Below are positions 1 through 12,500 of a stretch of DNA of 64,000 bases, piece by piece. Position numbers and translations under genes: made by a program. Within the stretch, counting starts at the first letter, position 1. Each line of letters starts with the position of its first letter. The notes under the pieces were generated by a model, which worked only from the letters and a program-made list of their open reading frames with translations, made no database searches and was not told the origin of the DNA. Origin of the DNA: Coriaria nepalensis (Eukaryota > Streptophyta > Magnoliopsida > Cucurbitales > Coriariaceae). The stretch spans positions 9,184,501 through 9,248,500 of the forward strand of contig CP114490.1 of the NCBI GenBank assembly GCA_027186245.1. The letters run 5' to 3'.

Positions 1-1579
1 ACGATCCACTAACATTATCATCTGTTTTATCATATATAATTTATACTTTTCATTTTTTTCTATCATATAATTTCTCAAGATTTTTCACAAAGAACATACA
101 TGTGTTTCTCTAATGACATGGTTCAAAGTATCATGATCTACCCATTGCTAGATATACCCACACACATGATAGTGAAATAAAGTCAATCCTTCATCAGTTT
201 TATCTTTTGGTTTTTCAATCAAAAATACTAACATATAATAATCCTTTACATATAAAAGATCCTCCATTTTGGCTTTCTAAACTTGGTAATTTAAATCATT
301 CAGAGTAACCATCTTACTTGTATTAGTTTCCATTGTCCAACACAAGATACATAAATAATTAGAATACCAAACCTAGTTATGGTATCACTTTGTTGGGATA
401 AAACACCTTTTCGCTCTAGATAATTTATCCATTCTTGTGTGAACCTAATAGGAATCAAATAAATAGAGAAAATAATCATCACACTACAAGCACAATAACA
501 TAAAAAATTTGTAACGTGGAAAACCTCTCAATACGAGGAGTAAAAACTACGGGACTATAATACATCCAAAATTTCCACTATCACAATAATACATAATATC
601 AACTTAAGATTAATTAATCTTAGAAAGCAAATAACTACTACAAAAAAATGGGAAAAATTTCACCAAGAATGACGGATTAATAATAACTAACATTTTTGCT
701 GATAGAGAACCCCAAACCGACCTCCACCATTTAGATTGTAAGTTTCTATGTCGTTAATATGCCGACTAAGTTTTAGCTCAATTAAATCATTAATAAACCT
801 CCAAATAACCTATTGATCAAAACTAGTTGGAACCTTAAAAATAAAAATAAAAAATATTACTTTTCTTTCTTTGTGCTCACTCGCCCTTTTACTATTACCT
901 CTTACTCTTAAAAAACAAAAATGCCTTGATCCTCCTGATCCATATCTTGCGGGTCCTATGCCGTTATCAAATAATCCTTTCACCATGAATTAATTTTGTA
1001 AGTAGATATTCTAAATTAATATGCAATGGATCATATAAATTTAGAAATATATAATTTAATAACACCATCTTATAACAATCCAATCTCTTTGTCCAATATA
1101 CATCACAGTTATTCTTCTTCTTCAACTGTTTTATTGACTTTTTGAGTTTTTGGTCTTCTCTAAGAATTGGAATATAATATTTCAGAACTCGATCGTTTTT
1201 ACGCCTAAATATAATATTTCACTCGATTTCATGGAATCTAGTTTTCCACTAATTTAACAAAAAAAAAAAAAAAAACAATCATATAGTCCAGTATCAATCA
1301 AAGTTATTAATTGAATCCATCCTGAATAAAAAAAACACAGTATGTCAGTAGTATCACACTCTCTTCTTAGAAGAATCACATCGTCTGTAATTATACAAAT
1401 AAAAAAATATATATTTGAAAATTCAAAACATTGAACACATTTCCAAGGACTGACGTCTTTGAGCAGGTCTCATGTCTCTTACCGTCAACGACGAAAAAAA
1501 AAAAAAAAAACATAGACCGAGACTTCGTGTGCGTTAAATTTCAAACTCAACTCATCCAGAATACTTCCCCACTTTCTCC
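1..1579. other. Intergenic, probable LTR-retrotransposon debris
   Basis: No gene is supported here. Around 510-600 there is a stretch of the form 'acgtggaaaacctc ... cgaggagtaaaaac' that resembles text common in plant Copia LTRs, but no paired copy or target duplication is visible. A poly-A run lies near 1260-1275 and a second at 1493-1510. The last few hundred bases should hold the promoter and 5' UTR of the LysM gene that follows. Confidence 0.4.
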
Positions 1580-1654
1580 TTGCCCTTGCCTCTTTTCATA
1601 TCTCTTCTCTCCCATTTCTGCTTGCTCCGTTCCTTCCTTTTCCGTTTTCTCTCA

Positions 1655-4091
1655 ATGGGTTTTAGTTTTCTTCCTCTCACACTACTTATACTCTTCACCA
1701 TAGCCGCCACATCAACGGCTCAAACATCTCCAGGATTCAAATGCACGTCAAACATAACGTGTCACGCCCTGATCGACTACACGCTTCCAAACACGACCAG
1801 CCTCTCCTCCATCCAAACCCTCTTCCAAGTAAAAAACTTCCGCACTCTCCTCGGAGCCAACAGCTTCCCTCCCTCGACCCTACCCACTAACAATTTAACC
1901 GCGTCGCAGACAATCAAAATCCCTTTCCCCTGCCTTTGCTCTAATGGCAAGGGAATCTCCTACAGGCGCCCGAACTACACGGTCCAAACAGGCGACGATC
2001 TGGATCACATTGCGGTGGATATTTTCTCTAGACTGGTTTCGTACCAAGAGATCGCAGCCGTTAATGGGATTCCTAATCCTGATCAGATCCCCGCTGGGAA
2101 GACGCTGTGGATCCCACTTCCCTGTAGCTGCGACGAAGTGGAGGGAAGTAGAGTCGTCCATTATGGATATGTAGTGCCGGGTGGCAGCACCGTGGCGGGG
2201 ATTGCAAGCAAGTTTAATGTGTCTGAGAGCATATTAGCGGAGCTTAATGGCAACGTCAGTGATAGTACTCTTAAAGCTCAACAAGTGCTTGATGTTCCTC
2301 TGAAAGGTGTTTGTTAACTTCTTTTTACTTTTTTTTCATTAATTTATTTATTAATTAATTCCGTGTGCATAATTGTGCGTATATCGTATCGACTGAGGAA
2401 GGTGGATCCACTTTTGCTGAATTTATGGCTAAAACCAAATAGCCCACAATTTTTGAGGCTTTTTCTGGTGTAGTAATAATTACTGTCAGAACTCAGAATC
2501 AATAAGAACCGTTTCTGGTGTTTTGATTATTTATTATTATATTATTGGTGGCTTCTTTGATTTGAAATGTTAACTGAACATGTGAGAGGGAGTCGAGGAG
2601 AGAGAATCTGAAGTGAGATAATGAATGAAAGAAATGCATTGGCATCCACTTGTATATCTTTTACGATTGGTTTGATATTTCTTCTTTTCGTAGCCCATGA
2701 ACTTTAGGAAAACAAGGATTTACCCCTCATAAATTTTAAAAACTACGAATTACTCCTTTTATAAAAATTAATTTCCAATTAATTAATGAAAAACTTTGAA
2801 GTAAATTCTATATTCCCCATAGTTTATGTGATCTGAAATGCATCTTTAAGATTTGCGCAAATTCTGAAACTTAACATGACATTTTTTTTAATTATTATTA
2901 TTTATTTTTTCTGTTTCTTCAATAAGTGAATGTGGTTATTTGAGGATGTAGTGACTAAAAATACAAATTATGTTCTGAAATGAAACTGCAGTTTGCACAT
3001 CAGCAGTAAGACAAGACTCATTAGACTATCCTTTGCTAGTGAGTAACGGCAGTTATGTATACACTGCCAACAACTGTGTGAAGTGCACTTGTGACGCTGC
3101 CAACAACTGGACGTAAGTAATTTTTTTTTTTTTTTTTTTTTTGAACTGAGCATTTCGTATTCCGATTAGAGTTCTAAACAAGAGTCTAACCCTAATATGT
3201 TTTTTAATTGCAAACTGAAAATGAAGTTTTTGAACAATGAAACTATGATATTTTATCGGAACCTGAGATACTATAGTCTAATTTTAAGATCAAGCTAGTT
3301 GTGACTATATTCTGCAGTTTGTGAGTTTAAACTGAATTTTAGAAATAATGGAAGCTTGGAAGGCTATGAAGTTGTGTGACATTCTTACTCTGATTTTTCA
3401 GACTAAAGTGTGAGCCGTCGCAAGTGAAACCGTCTAATGCTTCCAACTGGACAACATGCCCTACCACGCAATGTGCTGCTGCGAGCAGTTTGTATCTTAG
3501 CAACACAACTACTTCTGGTTGTAATACTACAACCTGTGCTTATGCTGGTTACTCTAATCAAACCATCTTCACTGAGCTTTCCACTTTATCCACTTGTCCA
3601 GGTGAGTCCAGCTCCTAGCTATTCAAAACTTGCAGTTTTAATGGATTGATGAGAAAATGATACGTAAGATAGAGAAAAGCTAAAAATATATTTGAAAGTG
3701 AGTAAAAAAAAATGATTCCTCTCTCTATTAAACATGGCATCTCCTTGATCTGAGTTAGAGATAGTTAACAGATTTTTGTCGAGAAATATTTGGATAGACC
3801 GTGTTTATCATACATCGACTCATAAAAAAAAACACATATCTGTTATATATGCTTGTGATTATTCAGTTTACGGTACACGAAGTCTATCAAAAAAATCCTC
3901 ATCTCAAATATATAAAATGGCTTGCTTAAGAAAGTAAACAACAGTTTCCAAATAAACTGATTCACTCTCTTTGCTGGAAAACAGTTTCCGGAAACAATGC
4001 TCGGAAGATGGGTTCGCAGGGTGTGTGCTGGAGCTTGCTTTTCACATTTACTCTTCACCTGACACTCTTCTCCGGTTTCTTTCTTTCCTAG
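1655..4091 (+). CDS. LYM2: LysM domain GPI-anchored protein (LYM2/CEBiP-like chitin receptor)
   Basis: Four exons join in frame: 1655-2306, 2992-3112, 3402-3601 and 3985-4091, giving 359 residues, close to the usual 350 of LYM2. The start at 1655 is chosen because it opens a clean signal peptide (MGFSFLPLTLLILF, cut near residue 23); an ATG 75 bases upstream is in frame but not needed. Seen in the protein: paired-cysteine motifs CLC (93-95), CSC (157-159) and CTC in exon 2; two clear LysM segments (about 108-156, beginning YTVQTGDDL, and 171-215, beginning YVVPGGSTV) after a weaker first one; many N-glycosylation sites; a hydrophobic C-terminal tail of about 22 residues ending in FFLS that fits a GPI-attachment signal. 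Family knowledge: LYM2/CEBiP proteins bind chitin fragments at the plasma membrane and act in immunity; Arabidopsis LYM2 also controls plasmodesmata. Exon 2 matches LYM2 more closely than LYM1 or LYM3, which are about 60 residues longer. Confidence 0.93.
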
Positions 4092-4246
4092 TAATAAGGT
4101 AAAACTACTCTTCTTCTTCTTCAAGGAGAGATTCTCTGTTTCTTTCTTCTATTGTTAGTTTTGTTCACGGTGATTATAAGAGCTTTTCATGTAGAGGAAC
4201 TCTTTTTTTACCAGTGTATTGCTGTACACTTGTATCCTGTTTCATC

Positions 4247-4252
4247 AATAAA
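4247..4252 (+). terminator. Polyadenylation signal AATAAA of the LysM gene
   Basis: A canonical AATAAA sits 156 bases after the stop codon of the LYM2-like gene, in a T-rich 3' UTR, a plausible distance for a plant poly(A) signal. A second near-copy (AATAAA) lies a few bases further on, after 4260. Confidence 0.5.
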
Positions 4253-4329
4253 GCTTGTGGAAAATAAATGATTGTTTCACTCCAAGACTGTGTTACATAT
4301 TGCAATTAGTCAGTTAATCAAGGATAAAG

Positions 4330-5860
4330 GCTGATATTTTGTATAAACAAAGCATATTGCTTACTAGCGTTATGGTGGTCTCTGGTCACTGGTCACGGGT
4401 TGGCTTGGGCCGGCTAGGATGATTTGAGTTGATCTCGATGACCTTTGTGAACTCGAAATTGTCCGATTTGTCAGTCTTATCTCTTTTAATAAATTAATCA
4501 TGGCAGTTGGCCTTGCTCGAATCATTAATACTGGGAGTTGCTTATTTTCGGTCAAACCAGCCTCCATCCCCGAGTTAGATGGGACATGGAGGGGACTCAT
4601 GCGCCCCTCGTTTGAAGCTACTCAAGCATGATGTCTTTAGGATATCTCCTCATATTTGCAGCAATCTGCTTTGTATTATTCAGATTCAGACCACTTCTCC
4701 TTAATCCTATGTTTGCCAAAGAAGTCCCCTAAATCGCGCGCCAATCCCTGAATTGTATTGTAATCAAAATGTTTTAAGGGTCTCACACTTCACCTCTTTC
4801 TTTTAACCATTTCAGAAATCGCTCGTTTAGCCGGAAGTTTACAGACCCTATAAACCCTCTCCTAAACTTATTCAGGTAGATCGATTATGATATTATTTAT
4901 ATGAAACAATCTTTTTTATTGTGAATATTAAGAAACTTATTTGATATATTTCATTTAATATAAGGCTTTCAATTTAGAATATCTATTGAAAATTAATATT
5001 TATTAAATGTGCCTGCGGGCCAATTACCAATTGACACATGCAAGCGTACACTTGGAAAAGATTTGAGGAATTATTTGGGGAATATACAAGTTACCTCATC
5101 AGCTCGAAGTTTGAGTTGAAAGTGAGCTTGAAACTTGAAAGTCGCGAAGCCCGAAGCTTGGAGCAGATGAAGGAGATGAAAGTGAGCTTCCGATGAAGGA
5201 GATTTCAGTGACCTTGATTTGATATGAAGGAGATGAAAATGAAAGCAAGCATGAAGCATGAAGCATGAAGCATGAAGCATGAAGCATGAAGCGGAAGGAG
5301 ATCTCGCGCAGAGGGCTCGAAGATTCTGATGGAGGAGAGAGGAAAAGGAAATCGTGAAAAATGAAGCTGGGGTTGAAAAATTAAATATTAACATTGTTAA
5401 AAAGGGTGAGATCGTGTTTAGAATACTGGAAAACATTTTCTTTTTCTCAAAATTTGTGATTTGGACTTGATGACACCAATTTCTACGGTGTCAGCCAGCG
5501 GCCGGTTGCGAAGGGAGAATCGCCAGTCATTCTAATTCTAATGTGATAGGCTAACTGATATGGTAAAGTGCGAATGTGTTAAAAATATAAAAATATTTTT
5601 AAGAAATTAATTTAAATAAATTTTATAAATGACGTAAAAAATTAAAAAAAATGTAGGTAAATAATGTAAGAGATAAAATAATAATTTATGTAAGAGTTTA
5701 GAAATGAGAAAATAATTGAAGCGATACAGAAAATTAAAAAAGTTTTAATATTTTTCGGTACAAAATATATTGAGTAAAACAACTAATAAATATAAATGAC
5801 AATTTTAAAAATGATAAAAAGGAAATTGAACACTAAAGAATAATTCAAACATATCATATA
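4330..5860. other. Intergenic, no gene seen
   Basis: No supported gene. Open frames here have no recognisable protein content. The stretch 5100-5340 is purine-rich on the + strand and contains a small 7-bp minisatellite (annotated separately); the open frame of 121 codons on the minus strand across it is a product of that repeat and low complexity. Confidence 0.5.
5251..5292. repeat. Minisatellite, 6 x 7 bp (ATGAAGC)
   Basis: Six perfect tandem copies of ATGAAGC, 42 bases in all, inside a purine-rich segment. Neighbouring sequence has looser copies such as ATGAAGG, so the array probably grew by slippage from a GAAG-rich seed. Confidence 0.95.
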
Positions 5861-8000
5861 AACTAGAACTTTCCTTATCAAGACATGTCTCTAAGATGTT
5901 GATGTAAAGGGAACCTCATCGAGACTTTCTTCATCCTCTTTTTCGTATAGGGGAAGCCATTAGGTTTGTTATCTTATCATTCCGATCAAAGGGATCATGA
6001 CCCTTCTACTTTTTAAGTTGTGCATATTAATATAAATGTGAGAACAATATCTGGTATCTAATACTCAAGTAGAAATAAAACTTGATAGGATATCATCTTG
6101 AATCATGTACATACTTGAAAATCGATATGTTTCAGTGGAAGGAATGCTAAGTAGACTTCATAATTCCTCTTCTAATGTCCAATATTGCCACAATGGAAAC
6201 ACTTTCCATCCTTACTCCTTTTCTCATATTAAGTTTCTCAAACTCAAAAAGCTCATTCCATGCATATTATGCTTCATCCTTAGTCCCTTTTATTTGGACT
6301 TCAAATTGCTTCAACAAGTCAAGTAGACTATGCACAAAAGTATCCATCTAATTCATGTGATATTGTAAGATAAAGGGTGAGTAAGAATCTAGGAGTGATT
6401 AGATGATTATACTATTATATAATTAGGATCCACATCATAATCTAGACAATCTAGTCTCTCCAAGTACATATCATTTTCAATACATGTTCTTCAACAGGTG
6501 TATTTTCTTCCATCCTCATACGAACTAATACTTTTGAGGCCTCATACCTCTCACCAAAAACATGACTACACCAAAATCTCATTTAGGTGTTTCATGATAT
6601 TCACGACATAAATTCCATTGTATATGATTTAAAGCTCGTTAGACATAGATGCTAACATAATGTTATACACTTTGTCATCTTCTTCCAACCACTTGGTCCA
6701 AGATTTCCTCTTCTTGGTACTAGTATGTTCGCAAGAAGGAGCTTTCACCACTCCCATATCCAATATATGAGTAAGGTGTTCATTTGAGAACTTTTCTCAG
6801 TTGCTTATACAAATCCCTAAAATTAGTCCCCACTAACTTATTCATTTTAAACATGATATTGACGAATATTTTCATAAAAAGAAAAATAAACAAACACACA
6901 ATGTAAGTATTTTGCGAAATTATAGACTTTTACTAAAATTAAAAGACTTTTTAATTCTAGTTTAACTCCCACTATTTTTCTACAATTCACATTTACCCTT
7001 TTATGTGAATTGGGATAAACTCTTTTCCTGAGTAGGTAGAGGACTTCAACATGAATATTATGGTTTCACGTGTCCGTAGCCAACCATAATAATCATGCAA
7101 GGTAACGAAACAACTTTTGTAGTTATATCTCATATAACTCATCTTCTGTCTTTAGAAGAACATGGTCCCTCGTGTCTGTAGCCAATCATATATTGCTAGT
7201 TAAGCTTAGCCCAAAGCGTTCGTGAGACATAACAACTACTCAAACTTATACTCCCCATGTGTCCAAAGCCAAATATAGTTGGAATATTGCGATCACTTGC
7301 GTATTATGCATTTAATTGGAAACTTAACCCACATATTAACTAACTATTAACCTTGATGTGTCCATAGCTAATTAAATAAATAATTAACATTGATTTAATT
7401 GTAATGCATTGGAAGACACTATGTAAGAATTTCTTACATGGCTTACAAGTTTAATATTATCAAGAAGAGATTTTAATTTATTTGATCTCATCAAGGCTTC
7501 ATACATGCTTAATCAATATCATGAGATTCAATTTTTCATTTTCTAAGAATGCATCATGTCTACATATATACATCATGTTCCTATATATCACGAGATGCCA
7601 TCTCGAGTACATTGAAAACCCTAGAATCAGCAACAATCCTAATCTAGGAAGACAAAGAGATGCCATAAGGGCAGTAAACCCTAGAATCTAAACAAGCATA
7701 CCATTTTTGGATTAAAAGTAAGAATTCATATAATATCACGACGTTTACGAACACTTCTAAGATGCGCCAAAAACAATATGGACAAAAGAGAGAAAGGGGA
7801 TGAGGGCTTACTAGTTTTTTCAGACATAGCACGCGGTGAGAAGAAGTTGTGGAAGCGACGGAATTTGACAGAATTGCGCTAGAAAAAATACCTGAGCAGA
7901 GAATAGCCATGAAAATAGGAGCTTCACCATAATTTTTTAAACGAGAGAGAACAAGGGAGTAAGAAGTTGGAGGAAGGGGAAACATAAGAAAGAAAGAGGT
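5860..8000 (-). mobile_element. Degraded Copia element, leader and gag part
   Basis: Read on the minus strand, about 6790-5860 gives a broken Copia gag. A zinc knuckle of the form KCFHCGNIGH...N is visible near 6200-6150, followed by the start of the protease region (around 6090-5990), all interrupted by stops. Upstream on that strand, 7376-7070 holds four spaced copies of a GGACAC-centred motif and then a leader segment containing 'aaaagggtaa' (about 6985). The same motif array and leader text occur in the element at 57.8-60.5 kb, so both belong to one family. The region 7690-8000 probably contains LTR and primer-binding remains but no clean LTR boundary was found. No intact protein survives. 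Confidence 0.7.
7070..7376 (-). repeat. Four spaced copies of a GGACAC-type motif in Copia leader
   Basis: On the + strand the copies read GTGTCCGTAGCCAACCATA (7070-7088), GTGTCTGTAGCCAATCATA (7172-7190), GTGTCCAAAGCCAAATATA (7259-7277) and GTGTCCATAGCTAATTAAA (7358-7376). Start-to-start spacing is 102, 87 and 99 bases. On the element's own sense strand they read as ...GGACAC... units placed between the LTR side and gag. Confidence 0.8.
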
Positions 8001-8631
8001 AAAAATTCAATTTTATAGGAAACATTATTTAAATATGAAAGGTCAATTAATCACATGGACACTTATTATAAGTGAAAGGAAAAAGTAATTTATCTTTATA
8101 GATCCATCTAATTTTAAATTACGATGATAATTTTGGATTTCTTTAATAGGATAGAAATCCACCTCAATATTGTATATACTAAATAGGCTTGCATCTAAAA
8201 ATTTGATTTTTCCTGAAGTTTTTCCTAAGTAATTTTGCATCTCAAAAATCGATTCTTCTGTCTCCTAAATTTTTTTTATGATTATAAAAATTATTTTTTC
8301 AGATGTAAAAAATAAAAAGCACACCCACAGAGTTGGGATCCAAAATACTCTGTAATCATGGAATACGGTACTCTGACAGTCTTGGTCAGACTGCACCATT
8401 TTGTGCTTAATTCTATTTTTGGCCCCAATACTTCTAAATTTTCGTCATGCGTAAAACAAACTAATGAAGTTTCCTTTTTTTCTTCATGGGCTCGGTTCAA
8501 TTCCTTTCCGGAGAAGAGAAAACCAAGTCCACCGATTCGTTGACCCGAGAAAAATAAAAAAAATATCCACATAGAGAGACCCAGGGAGCCAGAAAATCTC
8601 ACAGCTCGAAACTCGGAAGGTCTAACTTGAC

Positions 8632-8673
8632 CACGTCAGATAGATCGTAATCCACTTCTGAGAACGACGTGGC
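8632..8673. promoter_or_regulatory. Paired ACGT-core elements upstream of HCF244
   Basis: CCACGTCA at 8632-8639 (TGACGTGG on the other strand) and GACGTGGC at 8666-8673 lie 130-170 bases before the HCF244 start. These are typical bZIP/G-box-type ACGT cores, common in promoters of light-regulated plastid genes. Function is inferred from sequence form and position only. Confidence 0.4.
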
Positions 8674-8801
8674 ACCATGCTCATCTGTTATTCCTCCTCC
8701 GGTTCTCCTTCGTCCCCTTCCCTCCTCTTTCTTCCCCTGTATCAGACATACTCAGAAAAAATAATAATAATAATAATTAGGAAAAAAAAAGGAAAAGAAA
8801 A

Positions 8802-11394
8802 ATGGCTCTGAGACTCCCCACCCAGCTGGCGACACCTGGCAAATTCCCCCACCACCACCACCGCCACAGACCACTCTCTTCCCGCCGCGCCATAGCACCT
8901 GATGCTGTCATTCCTTCGCATTCTTCACCAACCTCTCCGTCTGGTTCATCTTGTTCCGGTTAGCATACTACTCTGCTTCTTCTTCTACTCCTTCTCCTTC
9001 TACCTCGTTCTCCTGTAAACAAATCGCTATATTGCAGGGAGGTCATATACGATACCGCTGGTAAAGTGCACGGCTCAGACAGCAGGAGCTGTAAATCTAG
9101 CGCCAGGAACTCCGATTAGGGCAACGAGCATACTAGTGGTCGGTGCGACTGGCACTCTAGGTAGGCAGGTGGTCCGGCGAGCTTTGGACGAAGGCTACGA
9201 TGTCAGGTGCCTTGTTAGGCCTCGTCCTGCTCCTGCTGATTTTCTTCGAGATTGGGGCGCTACTGTCGTCAATGTGTGAATACTGCGTCAATTTTCGATT
9301 ATACTCCTGTCGATTGATTAGGTTTAGAAAATTTAGAAGTTTTGTACTTTTTTTTTGGGCAGGCTGATCTGAGTAAACCAGAAACTATACCGGCAACACT
9401 GGTCGGTGTTCACACGGTTATCGATTGTGCTACAGGCCGGCCTGAGGAGCCTATCAAGACGGTAATCCTCTTATCAAACCAGCTTTCAAAGAGAGAATAA
9501 ATTTGAACTGCTTGGACATGTAGGAAGAAACATAAGAGAGTATTTACTGGAGAAGTTGTGTTGTAATGGATTCTTTGGCCTTTTGTCTAATTCATGTCTT
9601 TTGTTTAGGTAGATTGGGAAGGAAAAGTTGCTCTGATACAGTGTGCTAAAGCAATGGGAGTCCAGAAGTATGTTTTCTATTCCATCCATAACTGTGACAA
9701 GCATCCCGAAGTTCCACTTATGGAGATTAAATATTGCACTGAGAAGTTTCTTAAAGAGTCGGGTCTGACTCACGTCGTAATACGGTTATGTGGTTTCATG
9801 CAGGTAGTGATCATCTTTTCCATTATGCAGCCGCTGCTTCCTGCTAGTAGATTTTTGTCTTTTTGCTATGTGGTTTTTTCAATGCTACAGACTATAGAGG
9901 ACCTCTAGTTGATGTGACGATCCCTTATAATCCCCCTTTTCCATCAAAGTATTAAATAAACAATTGAAAACATAAAAGTCAAGAAAAATGGTCACCACAG
10001 ATTCTGGATATTATTTGACGGAGCTTGTTATGAAAACTTGAAAAGGGTTCTTTGATTGAAAATGTATATATGAACCACCAACCAGTCTACACATCTAGAA
10101 GCAGGATCGGTATATTGCTTAAAATAGACTTACTGGTGGACATGGTTACCAGAAAAGTGTCAACTGCTTTTATGTATCTTTGGTCCTGGGCTTTGATATT
10201 CATTTATGGTCATAACAAGTGGAACTGTTTTCATGCAGGGACTGATTGGGCAGTATGCAGTACCTATACTAGAAGAGAAATCTGTATGGGGAACAGATGC
10301 CCCTACACGAATAGCTTACATGGACACACAGGTTAATCATGTGTATTCTTTCTTCATTCATGATTTCTGCCCCATTCTATATTCATTTATAGTATTTCAG
10401 TATCTCAAATTATTTCTTCACTAATAATAGGATGTAGCACGGTTGACATTTATAGCTATACGCAATGAAAACATTAATGGAAAGCTTCTGACATTTGCTG
10501 GCCCTCGTGCTTGGACGACTCAAGAGGTAATCAAGATTATTTTTCCTTTGATCTTCTCTTTCTCAGACGATTCACCCGGAAAATAAAAAACCATAAGGCC
10601 TGTACTATTAAGATTAAATTTTCTTCGTATACCCTATTTAGCCTTTACCCATGGTGCATAGAAAGGAAGTGAAAGTAGATTGTTCCCACTCATTTTATTA
10701 CTTTTGTCATTTGCTTGTAATTCAGCTCTTTGTACTTAAATGTAAGTGGTGAGTGCCTGAAGAAAGAGTTCTTTTCTTATGGCCTCAAACTTGTCTGTAT
10801 TATCCCTTTCCTTTTTATTGAGCAAGATTCAATCTGTAGAATTACCTTGCCCTTATGCGAGCTTTAATCACTGTTGCCTAAATGAGGCAATAAGAGTCTA
10901 AAGCCTTTTGAATTTTGGTTTCAGGTGATAACATTATGCGAGAGGCTTGCTGGGCAAGATGCAAATGTCACCACAGTCCCAGTCTCTGTATTGAGACTCG
11001 CTCGCCAGCTGACTCGGCTTTTTGAATGGACTAATGATGTTGCTGATAGATTAGCATTGTCAGAGGTAATCCTCTATGCTTTTTCCTTTATGGTTTCTAG
11101 CCAATAAGGGTTTGTTTTGCTAGCATTGTTTCTCAGCATTGCATGTCTTGTCTATATATACAACATCTTGCTGCAACAATTGTGAGCTAACATCCTTTTA
11201 CATGGTAACATACGTAGGTTCTTACGAGCGACACTGTTTTCTCTGTTCCAATGAATGAAACATATAGTCAGCTTGGGGTGGATGCGAAAGATATAGTTTC
11301 CCTAGAGAAATATTTGCAGGATTACTTCACAAACATATTGAAGAAATTGAAGGATCTTAAAGCTCAGTCAAAGCAAACCGACATATTCTTCTGA
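8802..11394 (+). CDS. HCF244: HCF244, photosystem II assembly / psbA translation factor (atypical SDR, plastid)
   Basis: Eight exons join without any frame break: 8802-8958, 9038-9273, 9363-9461, 9609-9803, 10239-10331, 10431-10526, 10925-11065 and 11218-11394, giving 397 residues against about 395 in Arabidopsis. Residues 1 to about 60 are rich in Ser, Pro, Arg and His and look like a chloroplast transit peptide. A Rossmann nucleotide-binding loop, VGATGTLG (residues 87-94), opens the NmrA-like short-chain dehydrogenase domain, followed by family blocks [33 protein letters not shown] and [12 protein letters not shown]. Family knowledge: HCF244 works with OHP1 and OHP2 at the thylakoid, is needed to start translation of psbA mRNA and to build the D1 reaction-centre subunit; nuclear mutants lose photosystem II. 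No change at any key position is visible, so a working gene is expected. Confidence 0.97.
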
Positions 11395-12500
11395 AAACCT
11401 CCCTGTAATGTGAATGAATCTTTTGTATGTATCAGCAATTTTTTTTTATTGTGTTTTTATTTTTATTTTTTGTTCTTTTGGAAATGTAAGAAATTTAGTT
11501 TAGATTGCTCGTCTCTTCATCCCTCTCACTTTGCAAGTGTATGCAATCTGAGGTGATATATATACAGTTGATAAGGGGGTCTCTTTTATGCATTTGAATG
11601 GAATGAACGTTTACAAGTAAGCAAACTTTACAAAACTCGGGTTAATTATTATTTTTTTCATTTCTCCACAAATACTAGCTCTTGTGCTTATTTTAGACGT
11701 TTCTCACTTACTCTTGATCTTTCATTTGTTTGTTGGTGCAGATTTTTCAATTCAACGACTATGCAACACATTAACTCGGACTATTATAGAGTGAAGTGAA
11801 GTGGATTAGCTTCCTAAACAACGTCTTTATACATTTCTGTCAATTTATGTTTTAATTTTATCTCCATATATTTATCTTTCCCCCTCCTCCATAGTTTCTC
11901 TACTATTTGATCCATTTTATTTACTTTTATCGGATTTCTAATCTCCATTTTGTTTCCCCAAATCCAACCCAGATATCTCTCTTTTTGTTTTTTGTTTTCT
12001 TGGGAGTATAAACTAGTTTCTAAAAGTTTTTTTTAATTTTTAATTTTTTTTAAAAATTTATCTAATTATATAATAAGTTGAAAGATGGTTGCCTTTGCAT
12101 AACTCCGCAGTATGACATCCGTGTTCAGTGCTTTCTTGGTTATCGATTTAGAGTGCATCACATTTGTTTGGAATTATTCATTTGAATAAAATTATCTGAC
12201 ATAAATTACATAATAATGATAATAATGTGTTCGGCGAGTCTAAGTGGTGGAATGTTCCATAAAAACAAAAGTCGCCAAAATAAGGGTAGAAATAAGGTTG
12301 GAGGGAAGAGAGAAACCATGAAGTAGGGGTGTGCGCCCCTTTATGGGAGAACATCGGGGTACTGTTTGAGGACCGTAGCGACGTTGGGAGAGTTGGGAGA
12401 TTCAATAAATACTGTTTGGAATCTGAACCCCTCGGAGGTACTGAAGGACACGCGGCTCCCCATGAAAAGAACTAAGCTGCCATCAGGACAAACAAAAGTT
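11395..12500. other. HCF244 3' flank and intergenic DNA
   Basis: Begins with the T-rich HCF244 3' UTR. The rest is AT-rich and has no supported gene. From about 12200 the base composition becomes more GC-rich, which probably marks the left part of the gypsy element that follows, but no LTR pair was found. Confidence 0.4.

Noticed and set aside
1895..2161. 88-codon minus-strand frame inside LYM2 exon 1
   Set aside because: Shadow of a real coding exon on the other strand.
5071..5436. 121-codon minus-strand frame with repeated Cys-Phe-Met-Leu-His-Ala-Ser units
   Set aside because: The repeats come from the ATGAAGC minisatellite; the rest is low complexity.
7070..7376. CRISPR-like array (four spaced repeats with about 95-bp period)
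   Set aside because: Imperfect motifs of under 20 bases inside a plant retrotransposon leader, repeated in a sister element; plants have no CRISPR loci.
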